From Emticicia sp031378345 (lineage in GTDB: Bacteria > Bacteroidota > Bacteroidia > Cytophagales > Spirosomataceae), in contig JANNDY010000145.1 of assembly GCA_031378345.1 (NCBI GenBank), positions 54,744 to 118,743 on the forward strand: 64,000 nt of DNA, read 5' to 3'. The position numbers and the translations under genes are program-made. The notes beneath the pieces were generated by a model. The model was not told the DNA's origin. It saw only the letters and a list, made by a program, of their open reading frames with translations, and ran no database searches. Each line of letters begins with the position of its first letter. Position 1 is the stretch's first letter. Of this stretch, positions 25,704 to 34,064 are shown in pieces.

Positions 25704-25766
25704 AACTTATTTTATACTCTCATTTACTCACTATACCAGTTAAACTGGTCAATATTTCAAGAAATT

Positions 25767-26024
25767 ATGGCACACAAAAAAGGTGCTGGTTCATCGAGGA
25801 ACGGACGTGAATCAGAAAGCAAACGCTTAGGCGTAAAATTGTTCGGTGGTCAAAATGCTATTGCTGGAAACATCATCGTTCGTCAGCGTGGCACAAAACA
25901 TAATGCTGGTGTAAATGTAGGAATTGGCAGAGACCATACCTTATTTGCTCTTTCGGCTGGCGTAGTACAATTCAGAAAAGGACGTGACGGAAAATCTTTC
26001 GTGAGCGTTGCTGCTGAAGCTTAA
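25767..26024 (+). CDS. rpmA: 50S ribosomal protein L27
   Basis: 85 residues. AHKKGAGSSRNGRESESKRL is the conserved N-terminus that reaches the peptidyl-transferase centre, followed by GGQNAIAGNIIVRQRGTK and GRDHTLFAL. There is no Firmicutes-type N-terminal extension to be cleaved. A strong terminator follows at 26107-26137. Confidence 0.97.
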   Translation: MAHKKGAGSSRNGRESESKRLGVKLFGGQNAIAGNIIVRQRGTKHNAGVNVGIGRDHTLFALSAGVVQFRKGRDGKSFVSVAAEA

Positions 26025-26033
26025 ATCTAATTG

Positions 26034-26234
26034 AGAATTAAGAATTAAGAATTGAGAATGGTTTCGTGCCAATCATTTTTATGTATTAAATTTCATCAAT
26101 TATTATAAAAAGCCTGTCATTCGTGACAGGCTTTTTTATGTCAAAATCAAACTTATTTAGTAATATATTTGTTGAAAAATAAAGAATAAATGAAAAAAAA
26201 GCATTCTTAATTCTTAATTCTACATTCTTAATTG
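26034..26234. repeat. AATTAAG-family inverted repeat surrounding the rpmA terminator
   Basis: GAATTAAGAATTAAGAATTG at 26034-26053 faces CATTCTTAATTCTTAATTC at 26202-26220 and ATTCTTAATTG at 26224-26234. The terminator hairpin at 26107-26137 lies between the arms. Confidence 0.65.
26107..26137 (+). terminator. Terminator of rplU-rpmA
   Basis: AGCCTGTCA-TTCG-TGACAGGCT, a 9-bp perfect stem with a stable TTCG loop and flanking A/T runs. Confidence 0.9.
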
Positions 26235-26244
26235 AAAAAAAACC

Positions 26245-26841
26245 ATGTTGCAACGCCAAACAATGATTTATACAGAGCTAAGTCCAAATCCAAATTCAAT
26301 GAAATTTGTATTGAACTTTGAATTAGCTCCCGACGGACTAACCTTCGATTTCCCAACAATGAAGGCTACCCTCGAAGAAGACAAAGCCTCGCCTTTGGCA
26401 ACTGATTTGTTTCAGTTTCCATTTGTTAGAAGGATTTTTATTGCTTCAAATTTCATCACCATCACCAAAGACGACGAAACCGAATGGGAAGATGTGGTTT
26501 ATGATGTAAAGAAATTTATGAAGATATATTTTGAACAAAACAATCCTGTTTTTGCTCAAAAAACCATCGAAAAAAATACATTTATAGTTGATGTCAATGA
26601 CTCTCCGATAGTTGGAAAAATCAAAAAAGCATTAGATGAATATGTTCGTCCAGCAGTAGAATCTGACGGTGGAGCAATTAATTTTGCTTCTTTTGACGAA
26701 ATATCAGGGCAAGTAAAAGTTTATTTGCAAGGTTCATGCAGTGGTTGCCCGTCTTCTACAGTTACACTCAAAGACGGCATCGAGCGACTATTAAAAACAA
26801 TGGTTCCTGAAGTAAAAGAGGTTGTTGCAGAGGGAGTTTAA
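26245..26841 (+). CDS. Nfu-type iron-sulfur cluster scaffold protein
   Basis: 198 residues. The N-terminal Nfu domain (YTELSPNPNSMKFVLN, about residues 8-90) is joined to a C-terminal NifU-like domain (about 115-195) with the cluster-binding CSGCPSS (Cys165 and Cys168) in VYLQGSCSGCPSSTVTLKDG. It carries and delivers 4Fe-4S clusters to apoproteins. The domain order equals eukaryotic NFU1 rather than E. coli NfuA. The ATG at residue 7 (MIYTELSPNPNS) is an alternative start. It is isolated from other iron-sulfur genes. Confidence 0.92.
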   Translation: MLQRQTMIYTELSPNPNSMKFVLNFELAPDGLTFDFPTMKATLEEDKASPLATDLFQFPFVRRIFIASNFITITKDDETEWEDVVYDVKKFMKIYFEQNNPVFAQKTIEKNTFIVDVNDSPIVGKIKKALDEYVRPAVESDGGAINFASFDEISGQVKVYLQGSCSGCPSSTVTLKDGIERLLKTMVPEVKEVVAEGV

Positions 26842-26849
26842 CATAACTC

Positions 26850-26976
26850 AATTATCAATAAACAGTTATCAATTAACAAACGAGTGGCATATTTTGTCAA
26901 TTCTTGCTATTCGCTCGAATTAAAGTTTGTTAATTTTCGTGATAATTGGTAATTGATAATTGATAATTGATAGATT
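26850..26976. repeat. AATTGATAATTG-family spacer repeat with inverted arms
   Basis: AATTATCAATAAACAGTTATCAATTAAC near the start faces GATAATTGGTAATTGATAATTGATAATTG at the end; inside, AATTAACAAA (26872-26881) is inverted as TTTGTTAATT. The mog start codon lies 2 nt after it. Confidence 0.65.
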
Positions 26977-26977
26977 T

Positions 26978-27502
26978 ATGATAAAAATAGGCGTAATTAA
27001 TGTTTCTGACCGTGCCAGTGCAGGAATTTATGAAGATATTCCGGGAAAAGCAGTCGTTGAAACTTTGAAAGAATACTTAGTTTCAGAGTTCGAAATAGTT
27101 TATAAAGTTATTCCTGATGAGCAAGATTTAATTTCACAAACGCTTATCGAAATGGCAGACGAACATCATTGTTGTTTGGTGGTTACGACAGGCGGCACCG
27201 GACCAGCTTTACGTGATGTTACGCCCGAAGCTACCGAAGCCGTTTGTCAGAAAATGATGCCTGGCTTTGGTGAATTGATGCGAACCGAAAGTTTGAAATA
27301 TGTACCAACAGCCATTCTTTCTCGCCAAACGGCAGGTATTCGCAACCAAACATTGATACTTAATCTTCCTGGAAAACCAAAGGCTATCAGGCAATGTCTT
27401 GATGCTGTTTTTCCAGCAATTCCTTACTGCATTGATTTGATTGAAGGTCCATATTTGATTTGTAATCAGGACGTTATGAAGGAGTTTCGACCGAAATATT
27501 GA
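26978..27502 (+). CDS. mog: Molybdopterin adenylyltransferase (MogA)
   Basis: 174 residues from ATG 26978; an upstream TTG in the repeat would add six residues and is unlikely. It adenylylates molybdopterin before molybdate insertion. Motifs: KIGVINVSDRASAGIYEDIPG at the N-terminus, the MPT-binding TTGGTGPALRDVTPEAT, and LPGKPKAIRQCLDAVFPAIP. MoaB is the main alternative, but the length and N-terminus favour MogA. No other molybdenum-cofactor gene is nearby. It shares a bidirectional terminator with the convergent downstream gene. Confidence 0.92.
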   Translation: MIKIGVINVSDRASAGIYEDIPGKAVVETLKEYLVSEFEIVYKVIPDEQDLISQTLIEMADEHHCCLVVTTGGTGPALRDVTPEATEAVCQKMMPGFGELMRTESLKYVPTAILSRQTAGIRNQTLILNLPGKPKAIRQCLDAVFPAIPYCIDLIEGPYLICNQDVMKEFRPKY

Positions 27503-27530
27503 TTTAAGAAAAAACAATAATTTTACTACA

Positions 27531-27567
27531 AAAAAGCCCCAATTCTAAGCGAATTGGGGCTTTTTTT
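27531..27567. terminator. Bidirectional terminator between mog and the KEK-repeat gene
   Basis: AAAAAGCCCCAATTC, loop TAAGC, GAATTGGGGC followed by T7. A-rich and T-rich flanks on either side allow use from both strands. Confidence 0.9.
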
Positions 27568-27590
27568 ATGAAAAAAAATGATTCAACAAA

Positions 27591-28232
27591 TTACAATTTA
27601 TTATCAGCCTTCAAGTAAGTTTTGTTACCATTTGAGTTGATATAATATTGTCCACCACGTGGACCTTCAAAGATTGAACGACCTTTCTCGTCTTTGCCAA
27701 TTTGCTTATCTGCACCAGCTACTTTCTTTTTAGTTGTTGCATCAGCTTCTTTGCCATCATCGTTAACTTTTGGCTTTGGAGCAGGCTTAATTGTATTATC
27801 TTTGTCAGCTGCTTTTTTCTCAGTTTTCTCAACTTTTTCTTTCTTATCAACTTTCAAAGACTTGTCAGTTTTGTCTGTTTTCTTCTCTGTTTTGTCAACT
27901 TTCTCTTTTTTGTCAACTTTTTTGTCGGTTTTATCTACTTTCTCTTTTTTCTCAGTAGCTTTTTTCTCAGTTTTTTCTACTTTTTCTTTTTTCTCAACCT
28001 TTTCTTTTTTCTCTGCTTTTTCTTTTTTCTCTACTTTCTCTTTTTTCTCTACTTTCTCTTTCTTTTCAGGTTTTTCTTTTTTCTCTGCTTTTTCTTTCTT
28101 TTCAGGTTTTTCGGCTTTTTTCTCAGTTTTATCCTTCGCCTTTCCTTTAGATTTTTTCTCATCTTGGGCAGTTGAGTTCATCACAGCCAAACTAAGAAAA
28201 CACATAAATAATAATGATAACAAATTTTTCAT
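27591..28232 (-). CDS. Secreted Lys/Glu repeat protein with a C-terminal PBCV-basic-adaptor-like motif
   Basis: 213 residues. A signal peptide ends near MNSTAQD. Residues about 25-150 are almost only K, E, D, T and V in units of KKEKVE, KKEKAE and DKTEKK, expected to form a charged single helix or a disordered brush. The end (GPRGGQYYINSNGNKTYLK) matches the short GPRGG-x-YY-x-N/K motif known as the PBCV-specific basic adaptor domain, whose role is uncertain. The charge pattern suggests binding to envelope or nucleic acid polymers, which is speculation. The repeat makes the opposite strand open over its whole length, and that open frame is not a gene. Confidence 0.8.
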   Translation of the reverse strand: MKNLLSLLFMCFLSLAVMNSTAQDEKKSKGKAKDKTEKKAEKPEKKEKAEKKEKPEKKEKVEKKEKVEKKEKAEKKEKVEKKEKVEKTEKKATEKKEKVDKTDKKVDKKEKVDKTEKKTDKTDKSLKVDKKEKVEKTEKKAADKDNTIKPAPKPKVNDDGKEADATTKKKVAGADKQIGKDEKGRSIFEGPRGGQYYINSNGNKTYLKADNKL

Positions 28233-28393
28233 TTTGGTAAATTGGTTTTTAGTAAAAAAATAATCTAATAGAGTGAATTGATTTAATTCAGCAATAAATT
28301 TATCAAATGTAAGTAATCTCTAAAAAAAGATATACTTTTTTAGCATATTTTTGTGTTTAGACGTTAATATGTAAAGATTTGTAACAAAAATAT

Positions 28394-29587
28394 ATGAGAA
28401 TTAACTCCATTTTAATTTTATTATTGTTTCCTGCTATTGTTTTTTCTCAAGGCTATGCTTCTATTTCAGGAAAAATCATTGACAAAACTACACAAAACCC
28501 TATTCAAAATGCTTATTTGAGTATTCCGAGCAAAGGATTTTCGGGCGAAACCAATACTTTGGGAGAGTTTAAATTTTCTTTTCCAAAAATTAATCTCGAC
28601 TCAATGCTTGTTATTTCTTCCATTGGCTATAAAAATTTCACCAAAAAAGCTTCTGAATTTGACTCTACTAACGTCATTGCATTAGAACCTGCCGAAATTT
28701 TGGCCTCTGTACAAGGTGGCGACCCAAAATTGCTCTTGAAAGAAGCCTTTGCTTTGGTCAAAAAAAACAATCCTTCGTTTCCGACTTACCAAACTGGTTT
28801 TTATGTTGAAACTATCGAAATGGCTAAATTAGGTTATGTAAAAATCAATGAGGCAATTATTCGAATTGAGCGTCCGCACACCGAAAAGGTAATTGGCATA
28901 GAAAAAATAAAATTAATGAAAGCCCGAAAATTTGAATGGGCAGGTCAAACTGCCAAACTCAACGGTTGGGGTTTTGCCAATGGTGCAGCAATTGTAACTC
29001 GCTCGCTCGAAGGTGGCGTTCCTGACTATTTGGACAAGGGCAATATCAACGATTATGATTTTAAAATAGATTCGCTAATGACTTATTTCAATGACAGCCT
29101 TGTTTATTCGATAAGTTTTAAACCCGTGAATAAAAAAGTAAAAGCTGCCCGAAATGGCAAGATTTTCTTGACACAAAATACCCAAGCCATTGTCAGAATC
29201 GAGTACGAAATGACTCCAGAGGGCGTAAAAGATGTCATTAAGAGCAATTTTACAGACAATACTAAGAAAGAAGGTAAGTCGGTGAAAGGTTATACGCAAT
29301 TTATACAACTCAATAACATTTGGCATTTGCAAGATTGCAAGCTTACTTTTGAGGCAAAATTTGAAGATAAACTCGAAAAGAAATTTTCCAACGAAGCAAC
29401 AATGACCGTGCAGTTCATGGCAAACGAACATAGTAAACTTGGCAACAGAACAGCCATAAAATTGGACGAAGAACTAATCACTACAGATAATTTTCCAAAA
29501 GCTGGGCGATATGATGAGCGTTTTTGGGGAATATCAAATTACTTAATTCCAACGCCCGAAATGTTAAAAATTGCAGGAAAAAAGTAA
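28394..29587 (+). CDS. Exported protein with N-terminal carboxypeptidase-D-regulatory-like domain
   Basis: 397 residues. A signal peptide ends at IVFSQ. Residues about 22-105 form a CarboxypepD_reg-like beta-sandwich (ISGKIIDKTTQNPIQNAYL, then DSMLVISSIGYKNFTKKASEF), as at the N-terminus of TonB-dependent receptors. The rest (about 110-397) is a beta-rich domain of unknown function with no outer-membrane barrel. This composition is common in Bacteroidota genomes, but no function is established. It is probably periplasmic or surface-bound. A TATTTTTG -7-like box lies at 28346-28353, without a matching -33 box. Confidence 0.8.
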   Translation: MRINSILILLLFPAIVFSQGYASISGKIIDKTTQNPIQNAYLSIPSKGFSGETNTLGEFKFSFPKINLDSMLVISSIGYKNFTKKASEFDSTNVIALEPAEILASVQGGDPKLLLKEAFALVKKNNPSFPTYQTGFYVETIEMAKLGYVKINEAIIRIERPHTEKVIGIEKIKLMKARKFEWAGQTAKLNGWGFANGAAIVTRSLEGGVPDYLDKGNINDYDFKIDSLMTYFNDSLVYSISFKPVNKKVKAARNGKIFLTQNTQAIVRIEYEMTPEGVKDVIKSNFTDNTKKEGKSVKGYTQFIQLNNIWHLQDCKLTFEAKFEDKLEKKFSNEATMTVQFMANEHSKLGNRTAIKLDEELITTDNFPKAGRYDERFWGISNYLIPTPEMLKIAGKK

Positions 29588-29607
29588 GAGTTTTCTTGAC
29601 AAAACCT

Positions 29608-29615
29608 TACCTTTG
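29608..29615 (+). promoter_or_regulatory. -7 box upstream of the 203-residue lipoprotein gene
   Basis: TACCTTTG lies 27 nt before the ATG at 29643, identical to the SRP RNA -7 box. No TTTG is found at the proper distance upstream. Confidence 0.45.
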
Positions 29616-29642
29616 TTTCTAACAAAAAAACGATTATTTTTC

Positions 29643-30254
29643 ATGAAAAACATTTCTGTTTTAGCATTATTTTTATCTATTTCTGCAACGGCTTTATTTA
29701 CAAACTGCACCAATTCAAGCAAAATACAAGAAACAGCCATTGATTCGACCGCCATTGACAGCACACAGATTTTGCAAACCATAAAAAATATGTACGCTTG
29801 GCAAGGAACGGCAGACACTACAGAATTGGGTGATTTTACTTTAGCTTATCCAAATCATGGTATTTGCACAGGAATTGACCAAGAAGCTAATAATAATCGA
29901 ATGACAAAATTGCGAGAAACAGGCTTTTTTGCAGATGATTTTTTCGATAATTATAAGCGTATTTTGACTAAAATAGACACTGAAATAAAAGCCGACACAG
30001 CAAAATATCGAGAAGGTGATGGCTTAGAAAGTGATTATTTGAGTGCCAGCCCTTGGTGTAAATGTCAAGACAATCCAGATAAGTTTTGGGAGACTTTAAT
30101 AATCAAAGATTTGGTGATAGATGGCAACGAAGCAAGCACCAAATGGTTTTGGGTTTGGGAAGGCAATGAATTCAATTATCAAGTAAAATTAAAAAAAGTA
30201 AATAATACTTGGAAAATATCAAATTTGGAAGGTTTTGAAGATTATTTGAAGTAA
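29643..30254 (+). CDS. Hypothetical lipoprotein
   Basis: 203 residues from ATG 29643. The frame is open to 29571, but only this start gives a lipoprotein signal (MKNISVLALFLSISATALF then TNC). The body contains MYAWQGTADTTELGDF, a Cys-rich ASPWCKCQDNPDKFW and a C-terminal KLKKVNNTWKISNLEGFEDY. The size and the final beta-strand pattern resemble NTF2-like lipoproteins, but this is only an impression. No known function. Confidence 0.72.
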   Translation: MKNISVLALFLSISATALFTNCTNSSKIQETAIDSTAIDSTQILQTIKNMYAWQGTADTTELGDFTLAYPNHGICTGIDQEANNNRMTKLRETGFFADDFFDNYKRILTKIDTEIKADTAKYREGDGLESDYLSASPWCKCQDNPDKFWETLIIKDLVIDGNEASTKWFWVWEGNEFNYQVKLKKVNNTWKISNLEGFEDYLK

Positions 30255-30303
30255 AAATCAACTGTCATTAACCATTCAGCATTAATCATTCAACATTGTC
30301 AGA

Positions 30304-31494
30304 ATGTCCTTAGACCTAAAAATAAAGCAATTAGCAAAAGATTTAGCCTCCGAAACTGTGGCAAATCGTCGTCATTTGCACACAAATCCTGAGCTATCTT
30401 TTCACGAATATAATACAGCAAAATTTGTCGCCCAAAAACTCCGAGATATTGGACTTTCTCCCCAAGAAGGCATTGCAAATACTGGTGTGGTAGCATTGAT
30501 TGAAGGCAAAAATCCGAATCAAAAAGTCATTGGTTTGCGTGCTGACATGGACGCTCTGCCTATTTTTGAGAAAAATGATGTACCGTACAAATCTCAAAAT
30601 GAAGGTGTGATGCACGCATGCGGACATGATGCTCACACAGCCTCATTGCTCGGAGCTGCCAAGATTTTATATCAATTACGAGAAGAATTTGAAGGAACAA
30701 TCAAGTTGGTTTTTCAGCCTGCCGAAGAAAAAGCTCCAGGCGGTGCTTCTATAATGATAAAGGAAGGTGTTTTGCAAAATCCTTTGATAAATAGTATGCT
30801 TGGGCAGCATGTTGCACCTAATATTCCGGTCGGAAAAATTGGTTTTCGTGAAGGAATGTATATGGCAAGCACCGACGAACTTTATTTGACGGTAAAAGGA
30901 AAAGGCGGACACGGAGCTATGCCCGACCAACTTATTGACCCTGTGTTGATTGCCTCGCACGTCATTGTTTCGTTGCAACAAATTATTTCTCGCAATAAAA
31001 AACCTGCCAATCCTTCTGTACTTTCGTTTGGAAGATTTATTGCCGACGGCGTTACGAATGTCATTCCAAATGAAGTTACAATACAAGGTACTTTTCGTTG
31101 TATGGACGAAGAATGGCGAGAAGATGGACTTCGCAGAATGAAAAAAATGGCAGAAGGCATCACTGAAGCGATGGGCGGCGTTTGTGATTTTGAAATTGTA
31201 AAAGGCTATCCTTTCTTGAAAAACCACCCCGAACTTACTCGTAGAGTAAAAAACGAAGCTACATTATATATGGGCGAAGAAAACATCATCGACCTCGACC
31301 TCTGGATGGCAGGCGAAGACTTTGCTTTTTACTCACAAGTAGTTGATTCGTGTTTTTATAGACTTGGCACTCGCAACGAAGCTCGTGGAATAATTTCAGG
31401 CGTACATACCCCAACTTTTGATATTGACGAAAAATCACTCGAAATTGGGCCAGGTTTGATGTCTTGGTTGGCAATTCGGGAGCTTGGACAGTAA
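30304..31494 (+). CDS. M20 family amidohydrolase (N-acyl-L-amino acid amidohydrolase type)
   Basis: 396 residues, cytosolic. It should hydrolyse N-acyl amino acids or a related amide with two metal ions. Metal-ligand blocks: GLRADMDALPI, MHACGHDAHTASLLGAAKI, FQPAEEKAPGGASIM with the catalytic Glu pair, and AGEDFAFYSQ near the C-terminus. The dimerisation (lid) domain occupies about residues 185-295 (KGKGGHGAMPDQLIDPVLIA). It belongs to the HipO/YxeP/AbgB group; the exact substrate cannot be determined. Adjacent genes give no pathway clue. Confidence 0.92.
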   Translation: MSLDLKIKQLAKDLASETVANRRHLHTNPELSFHEYNTAKFVAQKLRDIGLSPQEGIANTGVVALIEGKNPNQKVIGLRADMDALPIFEKNDVPYKSQNEGVMHACGHDAHTASLLGAAKILYQLREEFEGTIKLVFQPAEEKAPGGASIMIKEGVLQNPLINSMLGQHVAPNIPVGKIGFREGMYMASTDELYLTVKGKGGHGAMPDQLIDPVLIASHVIVSLQQIISRNKKPANPSVLSFGRFIADGVTNVIPNEVTIQGTFRCMDEEWREDGLRRMKKMAEGITEAMGGVCDFEIVKGYPFLKNHPELTRRVKNEATLYMGEENIIDLDLWMAGEDFAFYSQVVDSCFYRLGTRNEARGIISGVHTPTFDIDEKSLEIGPGLMSWLAIRELGQ

Positions 31495-31522
31495 AATCAC
31501 CACCGTATAATAATTTCTACCA

Positions 31523-31558
31523 CTTACTTCCAATTTCCTACCACTTATTGGAAGTAGG
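31523..31558. repeat. Inverted repeat after the M20 gene
   Basis: TACTTCCAAT (31525-31534) pairs with ATTGGAAGTA (31547-31556), extendable by one wobble and one C:G pair, loop 12 nt. No T-tract follows, so terminator function is uncertain. Confidence 0.5.
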
Positions 31559-31674
31559 CATCATAGTGTATTTGTGGCATCTTTTTTGTTCTTTTACCAT
31601 TCGATAAGATTTGCTAAAAAACATTGTTTTTGGTAAATAAATGAGTGAATTTTGATAAAAAAACCTAATACCCT

Positions 31675-31989
31675 ATGAGAATTTTAGTAATTATTTTACA
31701 AATTTTTAGTGCTTTTACTCTTTTACCATGGTTTGCAATTGCTGGATTGTCTTTCATGGCGTTTGATTCTCCCGAGTCCATCAAAAAAATTGCACCTTGG
31801 TTTTTTGTACTATCTGTTTTTTCTTACCCTTTCATTTTGGGCATAAGTTGTTGGTGGGCGTGGTCAAATTTTCTTAGTAGAAACATAAATGCTGCTCTTT
31901 TTTGGAGTTGTTTTCCAATACTAATTTTCGCAGCAGGCTATTTTGCTATTACTCGCCTTACAACTTATTTAGATAATCTCAGGAAATAA
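31675..31989 (+). CDS. Small membrane protein of unknown function
   Basis: 104 residues with three hydrophobic segments (LVIILQIFSAFTLLPWFAIAG, APWFFVLSVFSYPFILGISC, ALFWSCFPILIFAAGYFAI). It is an intact frame with a clean ATG and no repeats inside. I do not recognise the family. A TAA at 31987-31989 ends it; 145 bp of AT-rich DNA then precede the next gene. Confidence 0.6.
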   Translation: MRILVIILQIFSAFTLLPWFAIAGLSFMAFDSPESIKKIAPWFFVLSVFSYPFILGISCWWAWSNFLSRNINAALFWSCFPILIFAAGYFAITRLTTYLDNLRK

Positions 31990-32077
31990 AAAATCTTCAG
32001 TCTCCAAAAAAAATCAATATTAGCCGCTTTCTTGTTTCGAGTTTTTCCACAATCTTAAATACGATTGCTACTTTTAA

Positions 32078-32110
32078 TACAAAATACCAAAAATTATATA
32101 GTATTTTGTA
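32078..32110. repeat. Perfect 10-bp inverted repeat upstream of the glycosyltransferase-like gene
   Basis: TACAAAATAC (32078-32087) and GTATTTTGTA (32101-32110), loop 13 nt, ending 24 nt before the ATG. This could be an operator or a leader hairpin. Confidence 0.5.
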
Positions 32111-32134
32111 ATCCTTAAAATACTATTCGTTTTT

Positions 32135-33361
32135 ATGTTACAAAAACTTTCCGAATTGCCAGTTAAATGGCATCATTTGCTTTTTTTTAGCTTATTAATA
32201 GCCATTATTCCACATAACGGGTTTTGGTTCGACCTCAATAATGACTGGCCCCGCTGGTCAAACTATGCTTTTGAGCATGGTTTGAGTCAAATTTATAATT
32301 CTGATACCAATTATATGCCATTCTATCTGCATTGGCTCTATTGGTTTGGACACCTGCAAGGCAGCAAAGAATTGATTTATGCGAATAGCTATCAACTCAA
32401 ATATTTTTTCTTACTCTTTGATTTTGGTGGTGCAATTGCCATTTCATGGGCATTGCGAAAATATTATACTCGCCCTTTTGCCGAATATATGTTGCTTTTC
32501 AATCTGGGCTATTTGTATTGCACCGTCATTTGGGGACAGTTAGACAGTGTACCTACAACCATTGTGGTTTTTGCAATTATTTGTTTGTTTGAAAGAAAAC
32601 TACTTTGGGCGGCATTTTTCTGCACATTATCAGTTTATGTAAAACTTCAAACAATTATTTTTATTCCTTTTTTTGTTGTTTTATTGATTTACCAATTTGG
32701 AAAAACGTTTGATAAATGGCTGATAATAAAGATGTTAGCCATTTCAATAATCACTCAAATTGTACTTTTAAGTCCATTTATTTATGGTGGAACATTCTGG
32801 AACTTCGTGAAAGTTGTACGAGAATCGGTCGGTTTTTTTCCAAGAGTTTCATGGAATGCCTACAATCTTTGGTATTTATTGATCAAACAAGACCCAACTC
32901 AAATCAACGACACATTAAATTTTGCTGGACTAACCTACAAAAAATGGGGCTTCATTTTATTCTTTTCTTTGTCTTTTTCCACCTTTATCCCATTGATAAT
33001 CAGCACTTTAACAAATATAAAACTCAAGAATGATTTAGACAAAAACTATTATGCACTCTTGTGGCTAACGGCTGGCACAATTGCAATTTTGTTCTTTTTT
33101 GTAAATACTCAAATGCACGAGCGATACTCTTATCCTGCTATAGCTTTGTATTTTGCATATTCGTTGCTCAGTAATCGCTATGCAATTTTTGCACTCACCT
33201 CCGTTGCACATTTGATGAATGTAGATGGAATGTTCAAGAATTTAGGTCTAAATCCTTTCAAACCAGAATATACCGCTTTGATTTTTGGAGTAATTTTATT
33301 GTTATCTTTCGTAAGGATTTGTCAATATTTTACTCTAAATAAATTAATTATCCAGAAATAA
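32135..33361 (+). CDS. Polytopic membrane protein, GT-C glycosyltransferase-like
   Basis: 408 residues with about ten membrane segments. NDWPRWSNYAFEHGLSQIY in the first luminal loop, then VIWGQLDSVPT, and MHERYSYPA at about residues 327-335, are patterns I associate with polyprenyl-phosphate-sugar-dependent mannosyltransferase-like (GT-C) proteins of bacteria. Such enzymes add a sugar from a lipid carrier to an acceptor on the periplasmic side. Donor and acceptor are unknown, and no other glycan gene is adjacent. The extremely AT-rich spacer downstream (33362-33505) carries no visible gene. Confidence 0.72.
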   Translation: MLQKLSELPVKWHHLLFFSLLIAIIPHNGFWFDLNNDWPRWSNYAFEHGLSQIYNSDTNYMPFYLHWLYWFGHLQGSKELIYANSYQLKYFFLLFDFGGAIAISWALRKYYTRPFAEYMLLFNLGYLYCTVIWGQLDSVPTTIVVFAIICLFERKLLWAAFFCTLSVYVKLQTIIFIPFFVVLLIYQFGKTFDKWLIIKMLAISIITQIVLLSPFIYGGTFWNFVKVVRESVGFFPRVSWNAYNLWYLLIKQDPTQINDTLNFAGLTYKKWGFILFFSLSFSTFIPLIISTLTNIKLKNDLDKNYYALLWLTAGTIAILFFFVNTQMHERYSYPAIALYFAYSLLSNRYAIFALTSVAHLMNVDGMFKNLGLNPFKPEYTALIFGVILLLSFVRICQYFTLNKLIIQK

Positions 33362-33550
33362 TTAAATTTAAAATACATTCAATATAATCAAATTATACAA
33401 AGCATTCAATTTATTTAAATACTATAAACTAAATCATATATACAGTTAATTTAGATTATTTAAAATGAATCAAATATATGATATTAATAAATTATTCAAA
33501 ATAAATTGTATTTATCATTATTTCTATATTTACAATATTTTCAATATAAA

Positions 33551-33973
33551 TTGAAAAATACTTTACTCTTTTGCTTTTCAGCACTTATACTTTTATCTTG
33601 CTCACCAAAAATGAAACCAGATACCTACAAAAAAAGCCAAATAATCTTTGGCAGTGGCGGCGGCTTTGCACACATCGTAAGAGAATTTCGATTACTTGAA
33701 AACGGAAAAGCATATTTCAAAAAGAGTACTGAAACTACATTCACAGAACTTGGCAAAAAAAATATTGATTCGGTTAAGGTACTTTTTGCCAAAACCAAAG
33801 TCTTATTTGAAGAAGTAAAAGATTTCCATGAACCTGGGAATATGTATTATTTCATAAAATTTAAGCAAGATTCTACTACAAAAGAACTTGTTTGGGGCGA
33901 TTCTCAAGAAAATACGCCAATAAAAGCCAAAGAATTGTATAAAGAATTGATGAATTTAGTAAATTTGAAATGA
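33551..33973 (+). CDS. Hypothetical small lipoprotein (TTG start)
   Basis: About 140 residues from TTG 33551, giving the signal LKNTLLFCFSALILLSC with lipobox Cys. The frame is open to another TTG at 33506, but that extension adds an aromatic, repeat-like N-terminus in AT-rich DNA. There is no in-frame ATG before the signal peptide. The mature part begins with SPKMKPDTYKKSQIIFGSGG and contains FHEPGNMYYFIKF. Similar small lipoproteins occur in Cytophagales, without known function. Confidence 0.65.
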   Translation: MKNTLLFCFSALILLSCSPKMKPDTYKKSQIIFGSGGGFAHIVREFRLLENGKAYFKKSTETTFTELGKKNIDSVKVLFAKTKVLFEEVKDFHEPGNMYYFIKFKQDSTTKELVWGDSQENTPIKAKELYKELMNLVNLK

Positions 33974-33975
33974 TT

Positions 33976-34053
33976 TGTACGACGGGTTTTCAACCCGTCA
34001 AGCGTAAATTATGGACGGGTTCGCCCAGACGGGTTAAAAACCCGTCGTACAAA
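33976..34053. repeat. Inverted pair of REP-like hairpins with GACGGGTT arms
   Basis: TTTGTAC-GACGGGTT-TTC-AACCCGTC (hairpin 33981-33999) is repeated inverted as GACGGGTT-AAA-AACCCGTC-GTACAAA (34028-34053). The design is identical to the pair at 9697-9782: 8-bp stem, TTC/AAA loops, conserved flank before the stem. The arm sequences are unrelated. Confidence 0.8.
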
Positions 34054-34064
34054 AAATTAAAACT

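Noticed and set aside
27694..28263. Plus-strand open frame opposite the KEK-repeat gene
   Set aside because: It is a mirror of the repeats (FFSFFSTFSF-type low complexity) and has no initiation context.
33362..33505. Replication origin in the very AT-rich spacer
   Set aside because: No DnaA-box cluster, no dnaA/dnaN/gidA context; only low GC.
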